A DNA stretch of 64,000 bases, taken from Rhizopus sp. PT2906 (lineage: Eukaryota > Mucoromycota > Mucoromycetes > Mucorales > Rhizopodaceae). The notes below the pieces were generated by a model, which searched no databases, had not been told where the DNA came from, and was given only the letters and a program-made list of their open reading frames with translations. The stretch covers positions 1-64,000 of the forward strand of contig JAMYHX010000008.1 of assembly GCA_025529335.1 (NCBI GenBank). Direction: 5' to 3'. The translations under genes and the position numbers were made by a program. Below, piece by piece: positions 22,645 through 32,572 of the stretch; positions within the stretch are counted from its first letter, which is position 1; each line of letters starts with the position of its first letter.

Positions 22645-23938
22645 ATGGTTGAGTGTAATTCTGTTGCGGCTCTTGCTGCTGTTGGTGCTATTTTCCTTGG
22701 CTATAAGGTCTTCACTTTACTCAAGACCCTCTTTGATGTTTTCATTGTACCTGGTGTTTCTGTAAAGATAACCAATTACGCGTGTTAAATCGTTTCTTCT
22801 CTAATCTGCATATCCTTTAGCTTAAAAAGTTTGGTGCCGGTCAAGGATATTGGGCAGGTAAGTGTCTGAATAGCTATATAGACAACAATCCTAATGCAGT
22901 CATGTAGTGATCACTGGTGCAACTGATGGCATTGGAAAAGAGTTTGCTTTACAATTAGCCAAGAATAAGTTCAATGTCTTTTTGATTTCTCGTACTACTT
23001 CCAAGTTGGAAGGCGTTGCTCAAGAAATTGGTAATTTTTATTGTGTATTTCCACTATCAACTAACAAACCACGCGATTATAGCTGACAAGTATGGTGTTG
23101 AGACAAAGATCTTTGCCATGGACTTTGGAAAAGGCAATCCCGAGGATTTCAATAAAGTAAGCGAGATTATCAATTCTATCCCTGTAGGCGTTTTAGGTAA
23201 AGAAAGAAAGAAAAAAGAGGAAAAACGCGTTCTAAGTGATTTGTAGTAAACAATGTTGGTGTCAATCATGATATTCCTACTCCATTTGTTGAAGAAGATG
23301 AAAATGTCATTAATAACATTATTGAGGTCAATATCAAGGGACTCATGAAGATGACAAAGATTGTACTTCCTCAAATGAAACAAAAGTAAACAAGAATAGA
23401 GGGTAGAGTTGTTTGGTGATTAATGATTATATAATAGCCGTAAAGGATTAATCTTGAACATGGGCTCATTTGCTGGTTTGGTACCTACACCTTGGTTATC
23501 TGTTTACTCTGCTAGTAAAGCCTTCTTGTCAACATGGTCTCAAGCCTTGGGTATGGAAGTTGCAAAAGATGGTATTATTGTTGAACACCTAAATACTTAT
23601 TTTGTCGTCTCTGCCATGTCCAAGATCAAGAGAGCTTCTCTGTTGATTCCTACAAGTAAGGATTATGTTACCAGCGCTTTGGCCAAGATAGGTGTCTCTT
23701 GTGGCGCTAATATTCCCTTCACATCCACACCTTATGCAATGCATGGTCTTGCTAACTGGGCCATTAACAACTTGTTTTCACGCAAGTTTTGGATCACTCA
23801 AAATTACAGTGAGTAGAAAGGTTGAATGTATACATCATTATCTCATTATTTTATTTAGACATTCAAAAGGATGTCCGCAAGAGAGCTTTACGTAAGCGTG
23901 AACGTGAAGCAGCAGCAGAAAAGAGCAAATCAAACTAA
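22645..23938 (+). CDS. Very-long-chain 3-oxoacyl-CoA reductase (SDR family)
   Basis: Catalyses the first reduction (3-ketoacyl-CoA to 3-hydroxyacyl-CoA) in microsomal fatty acid elongation, which supplies sphingolipid acyl chains. Exons 22645-22761, 22821-22857, 22908-23030, 23083-23196, 23247-23385, 23438-23808 and 23859-23938 join in phase to 326 residues. An N-terminal hydrophobic segment ([16 protein letters not shown]) would anchor it in the ER. The Rossmann motif [16 protein letters not shown], the catalytic Ser in NMGSFAG and the YSASK Tyr-Lys pair are present. A basic C-terminus ([10 protein letters not shown]...KSKSN) may act as an ER-retention signal. This matches the Ifa38/HSD17B12 layout. 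Tandem with ureG at about 295 bp; convergent with the kinase gene at about 140 bp. Confidence 0.93.
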
Positions 23939-24078
23939 AATATGTTTATTGTTATTGCTATTAAAGAATGAATGTAATGGCTTAAATATTTATATATGTT
24001 GTAGTTTGGATGGTATATAAGATATATTTATAAGGGAATGGAAGCATATAAAGTATTTAAAAAAAAAAAAAAAGAGAA

Positions 24079-26231
24079 TTAAAGAAGGAGAGAAAAGAAT
24101 TTTTTAGCTTTGCTTTTTCTACTTTTTGTTGAATTATTAGCTGTAGTTGTTGTACTTGTATTATGCTGTTTCAAGTCAAAGGATAGTCTAAGGTCTGGTA
24201 AATTGGAAAATTCGAATGCGGAAGAGTCAGTTATTTTTGGTATGATCGGCACCTCTTTGTCCACGTCCAGCGTGGTCATTTGATGATCTTCAAACGTATT
24301 TGTATTTCGTCTTTTAGCGCATCTCGCTTCTTCATCCTTTTTGCTTTCATTTAAGCAAATACTGTCAGAAAGCATGCTGATACTTCCGCGCTTACGTGCT
24401 GGTATATTATGCACCACAACAGTTCGATGTGCTTGCTCATATTCATTGTCTATGAACGAATAATCGTCAAAAATATCCTGAATTTCCTCTGTCAAGTCCA
24501 TCTCTGAGGAAACAGGAGTCAAGGAGGGAGGCATGGCCAAGAAATCAGGATCAAAATTGGTAAAATCTAGCTCCTCTTCCTTGACTGGAGAAATGAGTGC
24601 TAGAGGCGGCTGTAGTTTTCGTTGTCTGATGTCATCCCAAGAAATATCTGCGAAATAAACGTGATCTTTGATCTCGTCAACACCTTGTGCACCTAGTCTC
24701 ATGTTTGGGTCACGGTCAAGGAGGTCAGAGATAAATTCGGCTGTTTCATAATCGAATATATCTGAAGGAAACTCCAAAGGATCCTCGAGCACGCGTCGAT
24801 ACATATCCGCGTGATTGTCTGCCCAGAAAGGCGTTACACCTGCGAGCATTTCATATAGGATGGTACCAAAGCTCCAATAATCAATACCAAAAGAGTAAGG
24901 TTCGCCAAGCAAGACTTCAGGTGCCAAGTATTCAGCAGTGCCACAGAATGTGTGAGTTTGAGGGTCATCTTTATCTAACCATTTGCTAAGACCAAAATCG
25001 GTCAGAATGATATGTCCATCCCCTGTGAAAAGGATATTCTCTGGCTTGAGATCTCGATAGAGTATGCCTAATCGATGAAGTTCACCTATTCCGTCTATGA
25101 TTTCTGCAGCATAAAAGAGGGCTGATTCTTTAGGAAAGGTGTACAACCTGGCCATATGTGTGGCTAAATCACCACCAGAGTAATAATTGGTCAAAAGATA
25201 TAATCGATGCTCATCTTGAAATGCAGTATGTAGTTTTGCAAGGTAAGGATGATTGATTTCAGATAATGCTACCAGGATATTTCGTTCATCAATTGTATGT
25301 GTAATCTCTCGTTGTTCGATCACATGCTGTTTAACAATGGATTTCAATGCGTACAGTTCCATTGTCTTTTTTGATCTCACAAGCATGACCTATAATTATA
25401 ATCTGTTAGCTCTTACGACCAAAAGATGGATAGATTTACTTACTTTGCCCATACATCCCCTTCCTAATACCTTTATCATTTCCAAATTATCCAAGGGGAA
25501 AGTAGATAGATTGACTGGTTGTTGATGTAATGAGGATTCATGAGATGACTGACTGATGATGGAAGGGTTGAGCATAGGCTCCCATACTTTAATAGGATAA
25601 TCTGCTACTTTTTCTCGAATGGCTGATTCTGATTTTTCAGCCATAGTAGTTGTATTTGTAGTCGTTAATATGGTAGTAGGCATTAGGTCAGATGATGATG
25701 ATGTGAGTGATTTCTTGATATCGCCTTCTCGTTGGGGAGAAAAAAAATCACGCAAAAGAGTGGAGGATTTGAGAATAGGGTCGACTGAACACCTTAAAAG
25801 GTACTTTTCCACCTTGTCTGCATCTGACTTTACAGGTAAATGAAAAAAGTGTCGAATGGTGCGTTTTTTGTCATCCAACTTTTTATTTTCTGTCAAGGTT
25901 GGAAATGGAATCTTGATTTTTTGGTAGTGTGTCCTGACCTATTTTTAATTGTAAGTTTAATATAGCCATGATTTTGGATTTAAAGGCTTACCAATTGATC
26001 AAAGCTTTGAAGATCAGGAATGTACCTTACTATGTAATGTATATATTGATCTGTAATCACAGTAATATTGAACTCCTAGAGTGATTACATAAGCATTGAC
26101 CCCTCTTTCTCTCTCTCTCTCTCTCTTTTTCTTTCAATACTCACAGGCACAGTCTTCCATTTATCATCAACTGAATCCATTACAAGAATGGGTGATTCAG
26201 TTACTTTGATATCAATAATTGTTGAATCCAT
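24079..26231 (-). CDS. AGC-family Ser/Thr kinase with an N-terminal PX domain
   Basis: A probable phosphoinositide-recruited AGC kinase. From ATG 26231 the first three exons encode a PX-like domain (FNITVITDQYIHYIVRY, then SFDQL, HYQKIKIPFPTL). A Ser-rich linker follows. The kinase domain has LGRGCMGKV (split by an intron), ALKSIVKQHV, LYRDLKPENILF, LTDFGLSKW, and the activation loop TFCGTAEYLAPE, with the Thr normally phosphorylated by PDK1. The AGC tail contains FDDYSFID, which fits the hydrophobic motif F-x-x-Y-S/T-F. The total is roughly 650 residues, with Ser/Thr-rich ends. Human SGK3 has the same PX-kinase order, whereas yeast Ypk1 lacks PX. The substrate and lipid specificity cannot be read from the sequence. 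Confidence 0.9.
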
Positions 26232-27816
26232 TGATACTTGTCAACAGTGATAATCTCCGCTGATGTATATAACCTTTTTTCAAATAAGCTTTCTTTTTAA
26301 GAGTCTCTCTCTCTTTTACCTTTTGAAAATAAATTAAAAAAAAAAAAAAAAAGAAAGAAAATGATAAGCTTTAGATGATTTAAATAAACACAATAAATGA
26401 GCCTATTTTTATTCTTTCTTTCTTTTTTTTTTATAATATATGTTTTTGTTGTATTTGAAAAAGTAAAGAAGAAAAAAAAAGAAAGAGGAAAAGTGAGGAG
26501 AGGAAAAGAAAAGAGTTTAAAGAAATATTACATCACATGTGTTTATTCCCGAATTTGACGTAAAAGTAAAGAAAGTGTTACATTGGCTTCATTCTGTAAA
26601 ATGTGGAGCCCTCAGCACACAATATAAAGTCATTTATTAATTGAAAGTAGTACAGTTGAGTACTTTCCCAGTTATTCCCCTTTAAAGGATCATTTTACAA
26701 CTAGTCTATCATTCCTCCCCTTTCGATATAATGCGTGCTCGTGATTTTCATAAACACATACAGCTGGCATCAAGTCCGCAATGAGTTGATTCTCCCATAA
26801 TGTAAAACTTTTTCATATGTGAATGACTTTTGTATTCATCAATGATGCAGAGGCACAGGCCCTATTACGCCACTTGCAGCTATGTGAACAATATCAATTA
26901 TCTTCGTTTTCTGATATCACTTGACGACATATATCCAATCATATAATACATCTCTTTCAAAAAAAATACGTGTTTTGTCATTAGTGTCAATAATTTATAG
27001 GAGAAGAATCATTGATATTCCTTTTGATACTATTGAATTATTGCAGGTATTTATGTATTTTTTTTTAAGAGAGAAATACTTTGCCAGTTTTATACTTCAA
27101 GACACTTTGGATGCATTACGAGAACGCGTGGACTTACTGCAATTGAAAAAGGAGTAAGGCACTACAGGATGTAACGACATGCCTTACCGAGGAGGAATAT
27201 TAGTTCAACAAAAGCACAACTTGCATCATTCGATAGCTTTTTACTTGTGCTTTTGATTGATGTAATAGCCATCGAAAGGAAAATACCGAGATGTATATAC
27301 CACATGGCTCCTCTTTACTGCTTTTATATCATCTTTTTTTCTCTCTTTCCTGTCTCATTTGAATGAATCCTTATTTTGCACTCATAAACATCAATTGGCC
27401 ATTCAACTCTTTGTGTTCATTGTCACGCCATATTACTCACATGTTTGAACGGACAGAGACATTTTTTCCCCCTTTTTCCCATCTTACCCACACTCTACTT
27501 GTCACTCACATCAAGCAAATCAATATAATATAAAAGCGTATGCATTTCATCTTAAATAGCCTTGCTGCAATATGATCTAATGAACTCTAAAACGTCATTA
27601 TTTAGTGTATATTTATATGTTGCCAAGCCTATAAACTCTTCATCCTATACGCCTTATCTTCACTCAGTATCATTGCTTTTTGTGAAAAGTGCCAAACTTG
27701 AGAAAAAAGGGGAGATATTGACAAATGTTTCCTTTTAAGGTGATGCCAGAACAAACGTGGATAGAATTTGTCAAATAGCGAATTTTATATTACAAAGCAA
27801 AACCAATACCAATGTC
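26232..27816. other. Long intergenic region, possibly with one small unresolved gene
   Basis: Contains purine/pyrimidine-rich runs near 26330-26510. Coding-like pieces on the plus strand include AQALLRHLQLCEQYQLSSF near 26850-26910, and IIDIPFDTIELLQ followed, after a possible 62-bp intron (GTATTT...TTCAAG), by DTLDALRERVDLLQLKKE and a stop at 27157. They hint at a small helical protein, but start and splice sites between the pieces are not convincing, so no gene is called. Nothing is seen in 27160-27816. Confidence 0.3.
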
Positions 27817-28359
27817 TTAATCCATCAAAAGATGATAAATTGTAAGAGAAGAAGTACCAAGGAGAGTGATAAGACCAAGGTAACCAAAAGCACCACGCGT
27901 GCGCTTGTCAGGGTTACCTGTCGAGTAACCAGAAGCATAGACTTGGCGACCCAAGCAGTGAACAAGACCTGCAGCAGCAGAAATTTCGGGATACTTGAGA
28001 CCGCCGATCAATAACAAAGTGCTATAGATAGGGAATACTTCAAGTGTGTTTTGGTGTGCTCGTTGAGTACAGTTGAAAATGTTCTTGAGAGGATCCTTTT
28101 CAGCTTCACTCTTTTCGGCATATGCTGCATACAATTTAATTGACTCGTTACGTACAATATATCTTGAACTTACCATAAGGATAAGGAACCTTGGCAGCTT
28201 TACGAGCCTTGCCAACTTTAACGCCCAAGAACATGAGATGAAGTGCACTGAAAGCAGCGACACCAAGAACCTTTTTGACATCTGTCAGAGACTCTTTTTC
28301 TTAGTTTTTCATTTACAACTTACATAGCCGTATTCAGAAGGAACAATGAGGGCACCCAT
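27817..28359 (-). CDS. Microsomal glutathione S-transferase 3-like MAPEG protein
   Basis: An integral membrane enzyme of the MAPEG superfamily that conjugates glutathione and reduces lipid hydroperoxides in ER or outer mitochondrial membranes. Exons 28359-28324, 28270-28174 and 28124-27817 join in phase to 146 residues, the family length. Features are PSEYGYVLGVAAFSALHL, VGKARKAAKVPYPYAYAE, FNCTQRAHQNTLEVFP (the MAPEG signature) and GRQVYASGYSTGNPDKRTRG. Four hydrophobic helices are expected. For the second exon the AAAAAG|GTT acceptor was chosen, because the upstream ACAG would break the frame and the GYVLGVA match. Confidence 0.94.
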
Positions 28360-28709
28360 AATATATTTCTTAATTTTGAATAGTATGAAAAAAAAAAGAA
28401 AAGAAAAGGTCCTGGCATTTCTTTTATGCACTACCTGTTACACACACATCCATCCACATACGGTAAATAACATGACGCGTCAATTCGTAATACGGATAAA
28501 CTCTTGCAGCCAATGGACGATCGTTGCTTATTTATTTTTTTCTGGCGATTTCCATCTGCTTACAGCATTCGTACTTTAAATTCAGACAACATTAGTTTTT
28601 TTTGGTTGAAATAAAAAAGGACTGTACTTCCACTCTCAATTTACCGGATGTTTGAAAACACTGCCCGCTTTTTTGAATAATTTTGGACACTTGTGTGAAG
28701 TTAAATTGC
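28360..28709. other. Intergenic region between MGST3 and the transposon island
   Basis: No gene is seen. The last 40 bp contain TTTTGGACAC and further TGG/CCA words like those in the neighbouring transposon arm, so the true element end may lie slightly left of the arm boundary at 28710. Confidence 0.4.
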
Positions 28710-29087
28710 CCAAAATAATAAAACTAATTTGGCCAAGTGTTTGAAGCTAACATGTCCAATATTTCGAAAATAAATTGTCCACTTTTAAGAAAATAATTTG
28801 ACCAAATATTAAAATGATTACAAAGGTTCTTTATTCACGCATTTAGGGAACACATCAATCGAGTGCTGGATGAAATTTTGTATGTGTTCAACAGGAACAT
28901 CCTCGCTGCCTTCAATTACTCTTGAAGAAAGGGTTTCTGCATCTATCAATTCACTTCTTCTGATCCGGTCCTTTGTCACTTTCCAAAACATCTCGATAAG
29001 ATCGAGTTCAAGCGAATAAGGAGGAACGTGTAATGGTATATAACCCCTCTCTCAGATGATGGATTCAACAGCGTCAGGAGAATAGAT
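28710..29087 (-). repeat. Left inverted arm with transposase C-terminus (minus strand)
   Basis: The reverse complement matches 31842-32219. On the minus strand the coding part reads PPYSLELDLIEMFWKVTKDR, ends in a stop at about 28820 and has a premature TGA (complement at 29052-29054). The outer 110 bp carry several words of the type TGTCCA, TGGCCA and TGACCA, which could be subterminal transposase-binding repeats. Confidence 0.85.
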
Positions 29088-29965
29088 CATCATATTATTA
29101 TGTAGTGCCCATATGAATGATAATATCGTGATGTACCTTTTCGAGTCGATAGTTGCAATGATGGCAATGTTTTCGATTTGGTTTCAATGGGCTGATCTTT
29201 ATCACATACAGCAACGATATTTGGCTATGATTCAAATGAGATGAAATGCTGGATAATGTAGTTGTCGTTGATTATACCTGGCATTGTTCTTTCCAATATG
29301 ATCTTGCTTGTACTATCTTGTGATGTTAGATGAGCACACATCATTGAATGCACACACATCTATTTGCTTGCCAAATTTCACTTAAGGACGCATTAACTGT
29401 GAGTGAGATACTAAAGCTTTGCTAGCAAATCATCGATTCTAATAGATTTGTCAATTTATGCATAGCAATCTCAATAAGGTCTACAGTTCAATATAATAAC
29501 ATTAATAGTGAAATATTGCATTACTAAAGGCAGTGCACAGCTCATTCTGCCACAGACTTGGTTTGCTGTTAAAATAATCTAGCATCTGGCTAAAGACTTA
29601 TATAAAGACGGTGTGTATCAGCTTGATCAACACTTCAGCATCATCTGATCTCGCCAGTAATTTTATTCAAAGTGCACTATGTTAATGATTTTTGAATGAT
29701 AACAAAGATGACTATTCTTCAATTGATAACAATACCGATTCATTCAATTTTCACTTTTAGCTTTGTATCTCCAAGTTTGAACCGATCTTGCTTTGAGGGA
29801 AGGTGGTACTTCATACTGGTCTTCATCTTCTTGAATTTTTCTTTTCATGCTTTTCTTTATTTTCTTCTTATCATTAAGTGTTTGTTTGATTATATCTGTT
29901 GTATTTAATGTGTTGTGCTAAAATTCAAACTATATTAGTATTAGGTTTACCATTTTCGTTTCTTC
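29088..29965. other. Non-coding interior of the composite structure
   Basis: No intact gene is seen. A plus-strand frame at 29696-29908 is hydrophobic without a motif and is regarded as chance. Transposase sequence upstream of the left arm is not recognisable here. Confidence 0.35.
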
Positions 29966-31502
29966 TTATTTAGCCTTTAAATCAAAGATATCTCCAATGA
30001 TGGCTTTGCAGCGGTTCTTGAGTTCGGGAACCGTCGATGGTAGGATGTATGATTTGATTGAATTAGCAGCGTACAAATGATTATCAACAAGGTTTACAGA
30101 CATGGTGTTTATTTCTAGACCTAAAAGAATAACCATATTAAATATTTAGTCTTGTGATAAAATACAAAGGAATAAAGCCATGATTTGAGCATTGACCACT
30201 TTTAAGAGGGCTGAATTTTTTTCATTTACATTCAAGCCCATTACTTTGTCATAAATCGCCTTTGCTTCTATTAATAATTTGCTTCGATCGGTTTTAATTT
30301 TCGTGGGGCCAGCATAAGGTGCGAACTCAACAGCACACACAGGGTATTCAGCACCATCGTACAACAGTACAAGCTTGGCATCTAATTTAAAGATGACATT
30401 TTCATCGTCACCGATAGCCAGTCTCTTTTCTCCCCTATGTATATGTAAGCTAATTTTGTTTGTAGATATAAACTATATATAAAACTTACCAGCAAACGTA
30501 TATTCCAGTGCTGTAAAAGAGAACTTCAAATATATCAGCCATGACGTCTGCTTTTGATGGGGTTGGCTTCGAGAGGGCGAATACTGAGTTATGTTTAATC
30601 ATTTTATCAATGCTAAAAAATAGGTTGTCAATCATTCAAGTAATGGTTTTTATAATAATATAAACTTACATAACGCTTGCTACTTCATATCCTATCTTTT
30701 CATTAAATTTGGACACCTTTCGCTGATATTCTTTTGTTTTCCAATAACATTCTTCCCTGTCCTGAGGGTTCTATAATAACGTTTGTTATACATTTAGTAC
30801 AACTAAATGTTTGTGCTTGATACATACCCTGAATATTCTATCGATTTTGCGTAATGCCGGTCTAGATTCAACCAAGCCATCATTGGTTGGAGCTGTTGCA
30901 AATAAGGTTTTAATCTGTGATCAATCATCTTTTGAGAATAGCATATGTTGTCTGGTCAAAGATCCATGCGTTAAATTAAGAATACAATTCAAGCCATAGC
31001 TTTGTCAAAAAAAGAAATCAGTATTATTTTTAGTGGTTAAAGTCAGCTGTTTAAACTTACTCTACGAGTGCAATGTCAGAAGGAGGTAATGACTTGTAGT
31101 TCGTTTGCTTCTTCATCTCTTCACGCTTAGTAATTGTTCCCAACAACAACTCATTGTTGTTTATTTTTATGCTGTCTTCACCAACATACTATAATTTTAG
31201 TTGCATTGAAAAATAATATTTATAAAATATGTTTACCTGTTCGATTTCTTCTATCCTTTTGTTGATTTCCTCAGTAGACTCCTCTGCGGAGGATGCAGCT
31301 GAATTGGAAGATAATGCTTTCTTTTTGTTAACCTGCTCAAGAAAATTTGTTGTTATGAGGTTACTAAATATCGCCCTTCTTGGAAAGTTCTATTTTCTAA
31401 GCTTTGCAAGTATTTTTTCGTTCTAAGCCAAGTATATATAAAGAAGGCTAATGGGTACTAGTAGAGACGCGTTAACAGATTGAAGAGTACCTCTTTATTC
31501 AT
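29966..31502 (-). pseudogene. Decayed multi-exon gene of unknown function between the transposon arms
   Basis: From ATG 31502 a series of exons can be followed: KKKALSSNSAASSAEESTEE, NNNELLLGTITKREEMKKQ, YGLNCILNLTHGSL, TAPTNDGLVESRPALRKIDR, NPQDREECYWKTKEYQRK, KHNSVFALSKPTPSKADVMA, GEKRLAIGDDENVIFKLDA, YPVCAVEFAPYAG, and NSIKSYILPSTVPELKNRCK with a stop at 29966. Most junctions have GT and AG ends and introns of about 50-60 bp. One exon carries an in-frame TGA near 30920, so the gene is probably dead or mis-modelled there. The phrase AVEFAP...K resembles expanded uncharacterised families I associate with Mucorales, but no domain is recognised. Confidence 0.6.
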
Positions 31503-31826
31503 TTTGGTTTAAGAAAAAAAAAATGCAGCAGACCTGCCGCCTGCTTTTACGATTTTTAAAGGCAACTAGACTTCGCCCCTTCGACCACTTTGTTTTCCTA
31601 ATTTGATTCATATGAGTATTTTTGTCTGTGCGAGTTCGTCTGCTTTTCTTCCATTCACAATTTCTTGCGGTTATGAATGAGATATAACTATCTCTGATGT
31701 TGGTGTTTTCTTGGAGACAACTTGCCATCTCCATGACAGTAAACTGGATGTCAAGAATACAATTGTGATGGATAGACTCGGATCTTTTGTTTCTTGAGAG
31801 AACATTGATAGGAGATAGTTATACCT

Positions 31827-32111
31827 ATGAATAATGCGCCAATCTATTCTCCTGACGCTGTTGAATCCATCATCTGAGAGAGGGGTTATATACCATTACA
31901 CGTTCCTCCTTATTCGCTTGAACTCGATCTTATCGAGATGTTTTGGAAAGTGACAAAGGACCGGATCAGAAGAAGTGAATTGATAGATGCAGAAACCCTT
32001 TCTTCAAGAGTAATTGAAGGCAGCGAGGATGTTCCTGTTGAACACATACAAAATTTCATCCAGCACTCGATTGATGTGTTCCCTAAATGCGTGAATAAAG
32101 AACCTTTGTAA
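31827..32111 (+). pseudogene. C-terminal fragment of a Tc1/IS630-type DDE transposase
   Basis: The frame begins MNNAPIYSPDAVESII, meets a TGA at 31875-31877, and continues with ERGYIPLHVPPYSLELDLIE and MFWKVTKDRIRRSEL to a stop at 32109-32111. In this superfamily VMDNAPIH...RGY...LPPYSP.LNPIE.FW holds the second Asp and the third acidic residue of the DDE triad. Here the Glu of LIE is present, but the second Asp is Asn (MNN), so the copy is inactive even apart from the stop. The N-terminal two thirds are missing. Confidence 0.85.
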
Positions 32112-32219
32112 TCATTTTAATATTTGGTCAAATTATTTTCTTAAAAGTGGACAGTTTATTTTCGAAATGTTGGACATGTTAGCTTCAAACACTTGGCCAA
32201 ATTAGTTTTATTATTTTGG
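31842..32219 (+). repeat. Right inverted arm of the composite structure
   Basis: The inverted copy of 28710-29087, ending with TTATTTTGG where the DIRS-like sequence starts. Differences from the left arm seen by eye are single substitutions in the outer non-coding part (for example TGTCCAAT against TGTCCAAC, and AATTGTCC against AACTGTCC on the left-arm strand). Confidence 0.85.
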
Positions 32220-32230
32220 ATCGTGCCTAT

Positions 32231-32272
32231 CACAATTGCCGTTGCCTCCAATACGACTTCGGATGTGGTTAT
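32231..32272 (+). repeat. 42-bp repeat, left copy (inverted partner 33521-33562)
   Basis: Contains CACAATTGCCGTTGCCTCCA. The partner lies inside the 3' end of the recombinase ORF. Reading the left copy on the minus strand gives a peptide (LEATAIV) like the recombinase C-terminus, so it could be the reversed 3' end of a second copy. Confidence 0.75.
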
Positions 32273-32572
32273 AGGCTTTCTAGCCACACTTTATTCTCGG
32301 AAAAACAACAAACATGGCCCACGAAGGGCCTCTCCCTACACACATCTTGGAAGCTGATACCGCAGGTGTTGAAGAAAATCAAGATTGAGTGCAAGGTTGT
32401 GTAATGGTGATTCCAACATAGCCAACCCAATTTTGGTGGCCAATGGTGTTGAAGCGCAACAAGGCGGAACCCCTAGTCTTCAACTTGAGGAAGAATTTCT
32501 CAGTAACCGCCTGGAGATTGTCGAGCGCTGGCAGGAAAAGGTAGAATTGAGTCAGTCTACGCGGCTCAATAC

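Larger units (their letters stand above)
28710..32219. mobile_element. Composite structure: 378-bp inverted arms of a Tc1/IS630-like transposon around a decayed gene
   Basis: The arms 28710-29087 and 31842-32219 are inverted copies with only a few differences seen by eye. Each contains non-coding terminal sequence plus the C-terminal coding part of a DDE transposase, and both share the same premature TGA. They enclose about 2.75 kb that contains a decayed multi-exon gene on the minus strand. The right arm ends exactly where the DIRS-like sequence begins (32219/32220). No target-site duplication is visible. Because transposase sequence lies inside the arms, this is not a simple element with terminal inverted repeats. 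An inverted duplication or two nested insertions are more likely. Confidence 0.75.

Noticed and set aside
26730..27157. Possible small helical-protein gene (pieces AQALLRHLQLCEQ and RERVDLLQLKKE)
   Set aside because: The pieces lie in different frames and no canonical donor/acceptor pair joins them convincingly, so no gene model can be supported.
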